The notes under the pieces were generated by a model. That model did no database searches, was not told the origin of the DNA, and saw nothing but the letters and a program-made list of their open reading frames with translations. The position numbers and the translations under genes are program-made. From Gammaproteobacteria bacterium (GTDB lineage Bacteria > Pseudomonadota > Gammaproteobacteria > Pseudomonadales > Pseudomonadaceae), in NCBI GenBank assembly GCA_012513235.1, contig JAAZCO010000195.1, forward strand, positions 1 through 7,882: a stretch of 7,882 nt of DNA. The letters are read 5' to 3'. Of the stretch, positions 1 through 5,182 are shown piece by piece. Position 1 is the stretch's first letter. The number at the start of each line of letters is the position of its first letter.

Positions 1-12
1 GAAAAGATCAGC

Positions 13-18
13 GATAAT
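13..18 (+). promoter_or_regulatory. possible -10 element upstream of amgK
   Basis: GATAAT matches the sigma-70 -10 consensus at five of six positions and would place a transcript start near position 25, about 37 nt before the amgK start codon. The matching -35 would lie before the window, so it cannot be checked. In Pseudomonas genomes the gene on the other side of amgK is often the divergently read lptD; nothing of it is visible here. Confidence 0.25.
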
Positions 19-61
19 AAAGCATGCCCTACAGAACGGCCAGCACCGTTGGAGAATTACC

Positions 62-1093
62 ATGCCCAATCAATGTATAAATAACAACGATAGCCGTTTA
101 AATGAGCTAACGCAGTGGTTTTCTGAGCAGTTACCGCACATAGCGCAGAAAATAGGTTGCACAGAGACTACCGTAAATAACCTGCAACCAGCCAGTAGCG
201 ATGCAAGTTTTCGTCGTTATTTTCGTTGGCACTCAGATACTGTTGATTTAGTACTGATGGATGCGCCACCGCCACAGGAGGATTGCGCCCCTTTTGTAAA
301 AATGGCCCAGTTGTTAGCTCAGGGTGGTTTGCATGTGCCTAAAGTATGGGCACAAGACTTACAACGTGGTTTTTTAGTGCTGTCTGATTTAGGTCAGCAA
401 ACATGGCTGGAAGTTCTCAACCCCGATAATGCGGATGAGTTTTTTGCTTTAGCGATGGGCGCTTTGATTCAATTACAGCAGATTGAGATCGATGACGCGC
501 ACTTACCGGTTTACGACGAAGCATTGCTGCGCCGTGAACTGCAATTGTTTCCAGAATGGTATGTGCAGCATGAGTTGGGCATCACACTCAGCGAGCAGCA
601 AGAGTATTTATGGCAGCAGGCCTGTGATGTGTTGGTTGACAGCGCGCTTAAGCAACAGCAAGTGTTGGTGCATCGTGATTATATGCCACGCAACTTAATG
701 CTGAGTGAACCCAATCCGGGTGTCTTGGATTTTCAGGATGCGGTACGTGGTCCTGTCAGTTACGACATCACCAGTTTGTTTAAAGATGCCTTTATCAGTT
801 GGCCTGAACAGCGTGTGGAAGGCTGGCTGCAGCAGTATTGGCAGCAAGCACGCAGTGCTGGGATTGCTTTGCCTGAGACTTTTGCACAGTTTCAATATGA
901 TTGTGATTTGATGGGTGCACAGCGTCATCTTAAGGTGATAGGTATTTTTGCGCGAATTAATCACCGTGACGGTAAGCCACGCTACTTAGCCGATGTGCCG
1001 CGCTTTTTTAATTATTTGCAGCAAGTGATTGAGCGTCAGCCAGCACTTGCGCCTTTAGCCCAACTTTTAGCCAGTTTTCCAGAAGTGAGATAA
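62..1093 (+). CDS. amgK: AmgK, anomeric N-acetylmuramate/N-acetylglucosamine kinase
   Basis: A cytoplasmic sugar kinase of the aminoglycoside-phosphotransferase fold. Family knowledge: it transfers phosphate from ATP to the anomeric hydroxyl of MurNAc (also GlcNAc) released during cell-wall recycling, giving MurNAc-1-phosphate for MurU. Seen in the sequence: an N-lobe with the conserved SSDASFRRYFR stretch (residues 45-55) and LVLMDAPP strand (63-70), the Brenner-type catalytic motif H204-R-D206-x4-N211, and the metal-binding DFQD at 223-226, followed by GPVSYDITSL. The length of 343 aa fits the roughly 340 aa of Pseudomonas AmgK. The ATG at 62 is supported by GGAG at 51-54, 7 nt upstream. 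murU follows after 5 nt, so the two are almost certainly co-transcribed; that adjacency is the main reason to call AmgK and not a generic phosphotransferase. No key residue is missing. Confidence 0.95.
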   Translation: MPNQCINNNDSRLNELTQWFSEQLPHIAQKIGCTETTVNNLQPASSDASFRRYFRWHSDTVDLVLMDAPPPQEDCAPFVKMAQLLAQGGLHVPKVWAQDLQRGFLVLSDLGQQTWLEVLNPDNADEFFALAMGALIQLQQIEIDDAHLPVYDEALLRRELQLFPEWYVQHELGITLSEQQEYLWQQACDVLVDSALKQQQVLVHRDYMPRNLMLSEPNPGVLDFQDAVRGPVSYDITSLFKDAFISWPEQRVEGWLQQYWQQARSAGIALPETFAQFQYDCDLMGAQRHLKVIGIFARINHRDGKPRYLADVPRFFNYLQQVIERQPALAPLAQLLASFPEVR

Positions 1094-1098
1094 ACAGT

Positions 1099-1767
1099 AT
1101 GCGAGCCATGATATTAGCTGCCGGTAAAGGCGAGCGGATGCGCCCTTTGACGCTGAATACGCCCAAGCCATTGATCCCTGTAGCAGGTGTACCTTTGATT
1201 GAGTACCACTTAGGTGCTTTAGCACGCGCAGGCTTTACTGAGGTAGTCATTAACCATGCTTGGCTTGGTGAGAAGATTGAAGCGCATGCGGGCAATGGTG
1301 AGCGCTTTGGCTTACAGATCACTTACTCGCGTGAAACACAGCCGTTAGAAACCGGTGGTGGGATTTTCCAAGCGTTGAAGTATTTGGGTGATGAACCCTT
1401 TGTGGTGGTCAATGGCGATATTTGGACTGATTATAATTTTGCCGCCTTGCGTCGTCCGTTAGCCGGCTTAGCACACTTAGTGTTAGTGCCCAATCCTGAG
1501 CATCATCCTGAGGGTGATTTTTTGCTAAAGGATGGGCAAGTGCAACTGCCAAGTACTTCAGTGGATACTTTAACTTACAGCGGTATTGCCGTATTACATC
1601 CCAAATTGTTTGCCGACAGTGCTGCCGGTGCTTTTAAGCTGGCCCCCTTATTACGCTTTGCCATGCGTGATGGTGATGTCAGTGGTGAACTGTTTGACGG
1701 TCATTGGATTGATGTCGGGACGCCAGAGCGTTTAGCGGCAACTGAAGCGTTGCTGGCGCGTCTATGA
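1099..1767 (+). CDS. murU: MurU, N-acetylmuramate alpha-1-phosphate uridylyltransferase
   Basis: A nucleotidyltransferase that (family knowledge) joins MurNAc-alpha-1-phosphate and UTP to give UDP-MurNAc and pyrophosphate, feeding recycled MurNAc straight into peptidoglycan precursor synthesis. This skips GlmU, MurA and MurB, so the route contributes to intrinsic fosfomycin tolerance. Seen: the sugar-nucleotidyltransferase signature at the N-terminus (residues 5-25, LAAGKGERMRPLT followed by TPKPLIPV), the VVNGDIW metal/nucleotide motif with N105, G106 and D107, and a C-terminal HWIDVGTPERL stretch with D205 at 202-212. The length of 222 aa is typical of MurU and too short for GlmU or RmlA, because the acyltransferase or extension domain is absent. 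No strong ribosome binding site precedes the ATG at 1099, only GTGAGA about 10 nt upstream, so coupling to amgK translation is likely. Its stop overlaps the next start as ATGA at 1764-1767. Confidence 0.95.
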   Translation: MRAMILAAGKGERMRPLTLNTPKPLIPVAGVPLIEYHLGALARAGFTEVVINHAWLGEKIEAHAGNGERFGLQITYSRETQPLETGGGIFQALKYLGDEPFVVVNGDIWTDYNFAALRRPLAGLAHLVLVPNPEHHPEGDFLLKDGQVQLPSTSVDTLTYSGIAVLHPKLFADSAAGAFKLAPLLRFAMRDGDVSGELFDGHWIDVGTPERLAATEALLARL

Positions 1768-2546
1768 TTTGGCCTGCAACACTAGCGGGTGCTGTGCTGG
1801 GATTGAGCGTGGCACATATACCAGGTGCGCTATTGGGCGCACTGATTGGTAGTATTATTGACCGTAATTTAGCCATTACTAGTTGGTCTGAGTTGCGTGC
1901 ACGCTGTATGCCGCAGACAAAAAATGCCACTCAGCCGCTGGATGCTCAGCAAGTGTTGTTTATGTTGTTGGGCCGTTTGGCTAAAAGTACAGGTCGCGTG
2001 ACGCCTGAGCATATTCAGGCTGCGCGTTTAGAAATGCAGCGTTTAAAACTGTCAGGTGCTGTACAAAAAGCTGCTATAGCTGCTTTTTCACAAGGTAAAG
2101 ATTGCCAGCTGAGTCACTTGCGTACTGGTTTGCGTGCGCACTATACAAATACGGCGCAGGTTGAGCGCTTGTTATTAGCCGGCTGGCGCATGGCTTTAGC
2201 TCAAGGCTTGGCCACCGCTAAACAGCGCAAGATTTTACAGCAGTGTGCAACTTGGTTGGATTGTTCACCTGAAACCTTTGCCAGTATTGAGGTGCAGTCG
2301 ATGCGTGGGCGGGCTGCATCTAAGCCGGCGAGTAGCGAATTGGGTGCGGCATTTGCCTTGCTCGGTTTAAGCCGTTCAGCCTCGTTAGCTCAAGTAAAAA
2401 AAACGTATCGTCGCCAAGTCAGTCAGCATCATCCGGATAAATTAATTGGTGCGGGTGCGCCACCTGCACAAGTACGCGCCGCCACGGAAAGAACGCGCGC
2501 TTTGCATGATGCTTATGCAGTGATTCGCAAGCATTTAGAAAGCTGA
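1764..2546 (+). CDS. djlA: DjlA-type membrane-anchored J-domain co-chaperone (TerB + DnaJ)
   Basis: A co-chaperone that stimulates the ATPase of DnaK at the inner membrane. Seen: one glycine/alanine-rich N-terminal membrane segment (about residues 5-32, ending at the D33-R34 pair), a helical TerB-like middle region (about 60-170), and a C-terminal J domain (about 195-260) with the invariant H223-P224-D225 loop and the basic helix II K212-K213-T-Y-R216-R217 that contacts DnaK in the family. The glycine-rich membrane segment is the element that mediates dimerisation in DjlA. The length of 260 aa is close to the family norm (about 270). The start codon overlaps the murU stop (ATGA) with no clear ribosome binding site, so translation is probably coupled to murU. 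Client and role in this organism cannot be read from the sequence; in enterobacteria DjlA is linked to envelope stress and capsule regulation. Confidence 0.88.
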   Translation: MIWPATLAGAVLGLSVAHIPGALLGALIGSIIDRNLAITSWSELRARCMPQTKNATQPLDAQQVLFMLLGRLAKSTGRVTPEHIQAARLEMQRLKLSGAVQKAAIAAFSQGKDCQLSHLRTGLRAHYTNTAQVERLLLAGWRMALAQGLATAKQRKILQQCATWLDCSPETFASIEVQSMRGRAASKPASSELGAAFALLGLSRSASLAQVKKTYRRQVSQHHPDKLIGAGAPPAQVRAATERTRALHDAYAVIRKHLES

Positions 2547-2609
2547 TGTAGCCGCTATGAGGGTTATGTGTAAGCGCATAGATCAAGATGCTGGTTCTAG
2601 CTATGTTGT

Positions 2610-2654
2610 TATCCGGCTGCGCGAAAGCTCTCGAGTTTTAGTGTCGCGCGGATA
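2610..2654. repeat. imperfect inverted repeat, possible bidirectional terminator or REP-like hairpin
   Basis: The left arm TATCC (2610-2614) pairs with GGATA (2650-2654), and GCGCGA (2619-2624) pairs with TCGCGC (2644-2649), with a 4-nt bulge GGCT between the left-arm segments. The apical part can fold further: AAGCT pairs with AGTTT around a CTCG loop, allowing one G-U pair. There are 11 perfectly matched outer pairs between two convergent genes. No U-tract follows, so terminator function is only inferred. Confidence 0.4.
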
Positions 2655-2665
2655 GCAATCGTTTA

Positions 2666-2683
2666 ACTGATAGAGGCATCAGT
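2666..2683. repeat. small perfect hairpin beside the DUF3530 stop
   Basis: ACTGAT (2666-2671) and ATCAGT (2678-2683) form a perfect 6-bp stem with a 6-nt loop. It lies 18 nt past the minus-strand stop codon and could take part in 3' end formation of the Sel1/DUF3530 transcript, but it is A/T-rich in the stem and lacks a downstream U-run. Confidence 0.25.
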
Positions 2684-2700
2684 GCAGGGCTACGAGCTAC

Positions 2701-3750
2701 TTACTGCTCAACGGGCTTGTTGAGCCAGCCTTTCACTCTACGCAATAAATATTCTTGTTCCAAAGCCTGGACTGCGGTGCCGGTGGTTAAACTGATTTGC
2801 CGATAATCTTTACGAGCAGCGCGGCGGCTGGCGGCAAGGCGTTGCTGAGCCGCATGATGGGCAAGGGTATCGTTTTTATAATAGAAATCGGCAATGGGCT
2901 GTTGGCTGGTTTCAATTAAATCTATATAGGATGTATTGAGTAATACGCTGCTACGTGGTGATATTAAAACGCGCCGCAGCGGTAGGCTGGTACCCGCCTG
3001 ACCTTGATAATTAAGCACCCAATGCGCACCTTCGTGATGACCTAATAGAACAACTTCGGCAGCGTTTAGCGTTTGCGCATAAGCGATAGCGGCATCAATA
3101 AAATTGTCGATGCGTTCTGGGTAGGCTGGAATCACAATGGCTGCGGGGACGGTGGACTCTAGCTCAGGTTCTGCGTCTTCCGGTGGCGCTGCGGGGGCAA
3201 GTTCTTCGCTGGTTACTTCCTCTTCTGCTTCTGTCTCAACGGCTTCTTCTGGCTCTAATTCTGTATCTTCTTCTGCTGTAGATACAGGCTCAGGCGGCAA
3301 CACAGGAATTTGTTCGGCCACATCATCAGCAGTCACTTTATGTGGGCTGGGCGTGTCGATGGGTAATTCTGGCAGGTTGAGACTCAGTGTATGCCAGCCA
3401 GCATCAGGTAAGTTGCGGCGTAAGGTGCCAATAGCCACAGGCCAATCAAAGCTTTCTTCTGCACCAGGTAATAAAATCACCATGCCACGCGGCTCGGCGA
3501 CATTGGCGGGTAAAAATAATGCCGAGAAATGTTCAACTGCGGTGGTGAGGTCAATGAGTTGTTTCGCGTCAGCGCTGAGTTGAATCGCTTGCGCGGCGAG
3601 GACATTACGACCCAAAATCGGACTGCGCTCAATCTGTGCTGCTGGCGCAATAGGTTCAAGAGCAGCATCGGGAGTTTGATCTGCCGCGTTACTGGCGAGG
3701 CAGTATAAGCCTACAGAGAAGGTAAGGCAGGTACGGTATAAAGCAGACAT
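2701..3750 (-). CDS. exported DUF3530 family protein (alpha/beta-hydrolase-like) with acidic insert
   Basis: Function unknown. The protein resembles the DUF3530 family, which looks like degenerate alpha/beta hydrolases. With the start at 3750 it has 349 aa. It opens with a probable Sec signal peptide (hydrophobic about 8-20, cleavage likely around A22/A23; the cysteine at 17 is not in a good lipobox). The family core is MVILLPGAEESFDWP (90-104) and RRNLPDAGWHTLSLNLPE (111-128). A GHHEG elbow follows (237-241), where a catalytic serine would be expected at residue 239 but histidine is found. Residues about 152-200 are low-complexity, with roughly 20 Glu/Asp and no Lys, Arg or His. The ATG at 3750 is chosen over an upstream GTG at 3771 because GGAG (3757-3760 on the complement) sits 6 nt before it and the signal peptide then starts cleanly. 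It is probably co-transcribed after the Sel1 gene. Enzymatic activity is not assured. Confidence 0.8.
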   Translation of the reverse strand: MSALYRTCLTFSVGLYCLASNAADQTPDAALEPIAPAAQIERSPILGRNVLAAQAIQLSADAKQLIDLTTAVEHFSALFLPANVAEPRGMVILLPGAEESFDWPVAIGTLRRNLPDAGWHTLSLNLPELPIDTPSPHKVTADDVAEQIPVLPPEPVSTAEEDTELEPEEAVETEAEEEVTSEELAPAAPPEDAEPELESTVPAAIVIPAYPERIDNFIDAAIAYAQTLNAAEVVLLGHHEGAHWVLNYQGQAGTSLPLRRVLISPRSSVLLNTSYIDLIETSQQPIADFYYKNDTLAHHAAQQRLAASRRAARKDYRQISLTTGTAVQALEQEYLLRRVKGWLNKPVEQ

Positions 3751-3767
3751 GGCGCTCTCCAATGACA

Positions 3768-3787
3768 GCACGGAGCAGATGCCGTGC
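3768..3787 (-). repeat. perfect hairpin in the Sel1-DUF3530 spacer
   Basis: GCACGG (3768-3773) and CCGTGC (3782-3787) form a perfect, mostly G/C, 6-bp stem with an 8-nt loop. In the minus-strand transcript it lies 12 nt after the Sel1 stop codon and 7 nt before the GGAG that serves the DUF3530 gene. It is not followed by a U-run, so it looks more like an mRNA processing or stability element, or a weak attenuator, than a full terminator. The rejected GTG start at 3771 lies inside this stem. Confidence 0.4.
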
Positions 3788-3799
3788 GCGCGAGCTTAA

Positions 3800-4336
3800 T
3801 TAGCGTGCTGAAGGAGTGTAAGTCTCGCTGCTGAGTTCAAGCAAGTAACTACGAAAAATTTGCGCCAGGACTTGGTTGCTAATATCAAGCTCATTGCGCT
3901 GCATTTGTAGAGCCACTTGGTCGGCGCTATCGAGAGCTTCGTCAGAGCCGTTAATGGCTGACATTTTTAATACTATATAGGCTTGAATGGTATTAGCTGG
4001 CACGCCTTCACCGCGATAAAACATCGTGCCTAAACGTAGTTGAGCCAGCGCATGCCCTTGGACTGAGGCTTGTTCAAACCATTTTAGAGCTTGCTGATAA
4101 TCGCGCGGAGTGTACTGGCCGTGATACCAGTATTCGCCAAGAGTGAACTGTGCGTCGGCATAACCGAGTTGAGCAAAGGTTAGGCATTCTTCGTAACCCA
4201 GTTTAGGGTTTTCAGTAATACGTTCTAAAGAGCACTGATGTGTTGCAGGAATAAGCAGGGAATTATCGTCTGCGTACGCAAAAAAAGTGGACAAGCATAA
4301 GCCGAGGGATAGCATAAAACGGCCAAAACGAATCAT
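3800..4336 (-). CDS. exported Sel1-repeat (TPR-like) protein
   Basis: A small, probably periplasmic repeat protein of 178 aa; exact function unknown. Seen: a signal peptide (basic MIRFGR, hydrophobic 8-20, AYA cleavage box at 20-22, so D23 would be the first mature residue). Two Sel1-type helical repeats follow at about 58-94 (DAQFTLGEYWYHG...ALKWFEQASVQG) and 95-132 (ALAQLRLGTMFYRGEG...AYIVLKMSA), then a helical C-terminal tail. Mature cysteines at 35 and 51 could form a disulfide. Sel1 repeats generally act as protein-binding scaffolds, so a partner is expected; the DUF3530 protein encoded 49 nt downstream is an obvious candidate, but that is inference. The ATG at 4336 has GGAG at 4350-4353 on the complement with a long 13-nt spacer. 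An in-frame ATG at codon 8 is possible but lacks a ribosome binding site and would remove the basic start of the signal peptide. Confidence 0.82.
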   Translation of the reverse strand: MIRFGRFMLSLGLCLSTFFAYADDNSLLIPATHQCSLERITENPKLGYEECLTFAQLGYADAQFTLGEYWYHGQYTPRDYQQALKWFEQASVQGHALAQLRLGTMFYRGEGVPANTIQAYIVLKMSAINGSDEALDSADQVALQMQRNELDISNQVLAQIFRSYLLELSSETYTPSAR

Positions 4337-4573
4337 TACAGTTATCGAGCTCCGTACACGAAAATAAAACGACTACACAATCGCGCTAGTGCGTAACCAC
4401 ACATATTATGCGACATATACTTGGCTAAAGACCACCGCTAAGCAAGCAACTCCTATGTTTAATATCAATGTTTGAGCAGATGACGGGGGTTTGCCTGCGG
4501 ATTCGCTTACAGCATCGCACAGCAGAACAGGTTAAACTGAGCAGCTTTGCTACCTTATATAGAGAATTGCCCT
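4337..4573. promoter_or_regulatory. divergent intergenic region between the Sel1 gene and yaeQ
   Basis: This 237-nt region must carry promoters for both directions. On the minus strand CATAAT (complement of 4405-4410) matches the -10 consensus at five of six positions, about 70 nt before the Sel1 start, but no good -35 is spaced from it. On the plus strand TTAAAC (4532-4537), a 17-nt spacer and TTATAT (4555-4560) look promoter-like, but would give a leader of only a few bases that excludes the ribosome binding site, so I do not trust them. No operator-like repeat or RNA gene is apparent. Confidence 0.35.
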
Positions 4574-5113
4574 ATGGCTCTGCAAGCCACGCCTTATAAA
4601 GTTGAACTGAATCTGACTGATATGGACCGCAATGTGTATGACAGTGTGCGTTTCAGTATGGCGCGTCACCCCTCAGAAACGGGTGAGCGTTTGCTGGCGC
4701 GTTTATTGTCTCGCGCACTCTGGCATTCTGAGCAAGTTGAGTTTGGCCGTGGTTTATCCAATGTTGATGAGCCAGCAGTGTGGGAAAAAAGCCTTGATGG
4801 CCGTATTTTGCATTGGATTGAAGTAGGTCAACCGACCGCAGAGCGCATGACTTGGTGCTCGCGCCGCGGTGAGCGTCTGACCGTTTTAGCCTATGGTAGT
4901 TTGCGCACTTGGGTGACGAAAGAGCTGGATCAGGTGCGCAACTTGAAAAACCTGAACGTCCTTGCCATTAGCCAAGAGTCACTGACTAATCTAGCCGAAG
5001 ATTTACCGCGCACCATCAACTGGAGCGTGATGATCAGCGACGGTGATGTATTTATCACCGATGAGCGCGGCCAGCACACCCTTGAATTAGAATGGTTACA
5101 CGGCGAGCGCTGA
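4574..5113 (+). CDS. yaeQ: YaeQ family protein (PD-(D/E)XK nuclease-like fold)
   Basis: A small cytoplasmic protein of the YaeQ family. Family knowledge: the structure has a PD-(D/E)XK nuclease-type core, and E. coli YaeQ was noted as a multicopy suppressor of an rfaH defect, but the biochemical role is unsettled. Seen: family landmarks MALQATPYKVEL at the N-terminus, ARHPSETGERLLARLL (30-45), DEPAVWEKSLDGRILHWIEVGQP (65-87) with D65, E83 and Q86 in the positions expected for the nuclease-like site, and LTVLAYG (102-108). The length of 179 aa matches the usual about 180. The ATG at 4574 is chosen because the protein then begins with the family consensus; an in-frame TTG at 4547 would add nine unconserved residues. 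GAGA at 4562-4565 is a weak ribosome binding site. recJ follows after 69 nt on the same strand, an arrangement I recall from other pseudomonads. Confidence 0.9.
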   Translation: MALQATPYKVELNLTDMDRNVYDSVRFSMARHPSETGERLLARLLSRALWHSEQVEFGRGLSNVDEPAVWEKSLDGRILHWIEVGQPTAERMTWCSRRGERLTVLAYGSLRTWVTKELDQVRNLKNLNVLAISQESLTNLAEDLPRTINWSVMISDGDVFITDERGQHTLELEWLHGER

Positions 5114-5182
5114 TGGCTTACGTGACTTGGCTGTTGTCCTGCTGTGTTTTCGTTGATGTAAAAAAGAGATAAATAATCTGCT

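Larger units (their letters stand above)
2547..2700. other. convergent intergenic region between djlA and the DUF3530 gene
   Basis: Both flanking genes end here, so transcription must stop in both directions. I see no tRNA or credible small ORF. Two inverted repeats are present (annotated separately at 2610-2654 and 2666-2683), but neither is followed by a run of T on either strand. Termination may therefore be Rho-dependent or use imperfect hairpins. Confidence 0.6.

Noticed and set aside
1008..1322. Minus-strand open frame of 104 codons across the amgK-murU junction
   Set aside because: It is antisense to two well-recognised genes, shows no ribosome binding site and gives a protein with no recognisable features.
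2547..2700. Possible small RNA or tRNA in the convergent spacer
   Set aside because: No cloverleaf, no T-loop consensus and no promoter-plus-terminator pair could be made out; only the inverted repeats are supported.
3137..3583. Plus-strand open frame encoding a Ser/Ala/Gly-rich 148-residue protein
   Set aside because: It lies opposite the Glu/Ala-rich part of the DUF3530 gene; the low-complexity serine run is the complement of the GAA/GAG/GCA-rich codons. No ribosome binding site or family resemblance is visible.
3751..3771. Longer DUF3530 form starting at GTG 3771
   Set aside because: It adds seven residues ahead of the signal peptide and would place the good GGAG inside the coding region; the ATG at 3750 has that GGAG at ideal spacing.
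4532..4560. TTAAAC / TTATAT pair as a yaeQ promoter
   Set aside because: Transcription would start only a few bases before the ATG and leave out the ribosome binding site; the base matches are also modest.
4547..4573. Upstream TTG start for yaeQ
   Set aside because: The added residues are not part of the family N-terminus, and the TTG has no ribosome binding site.
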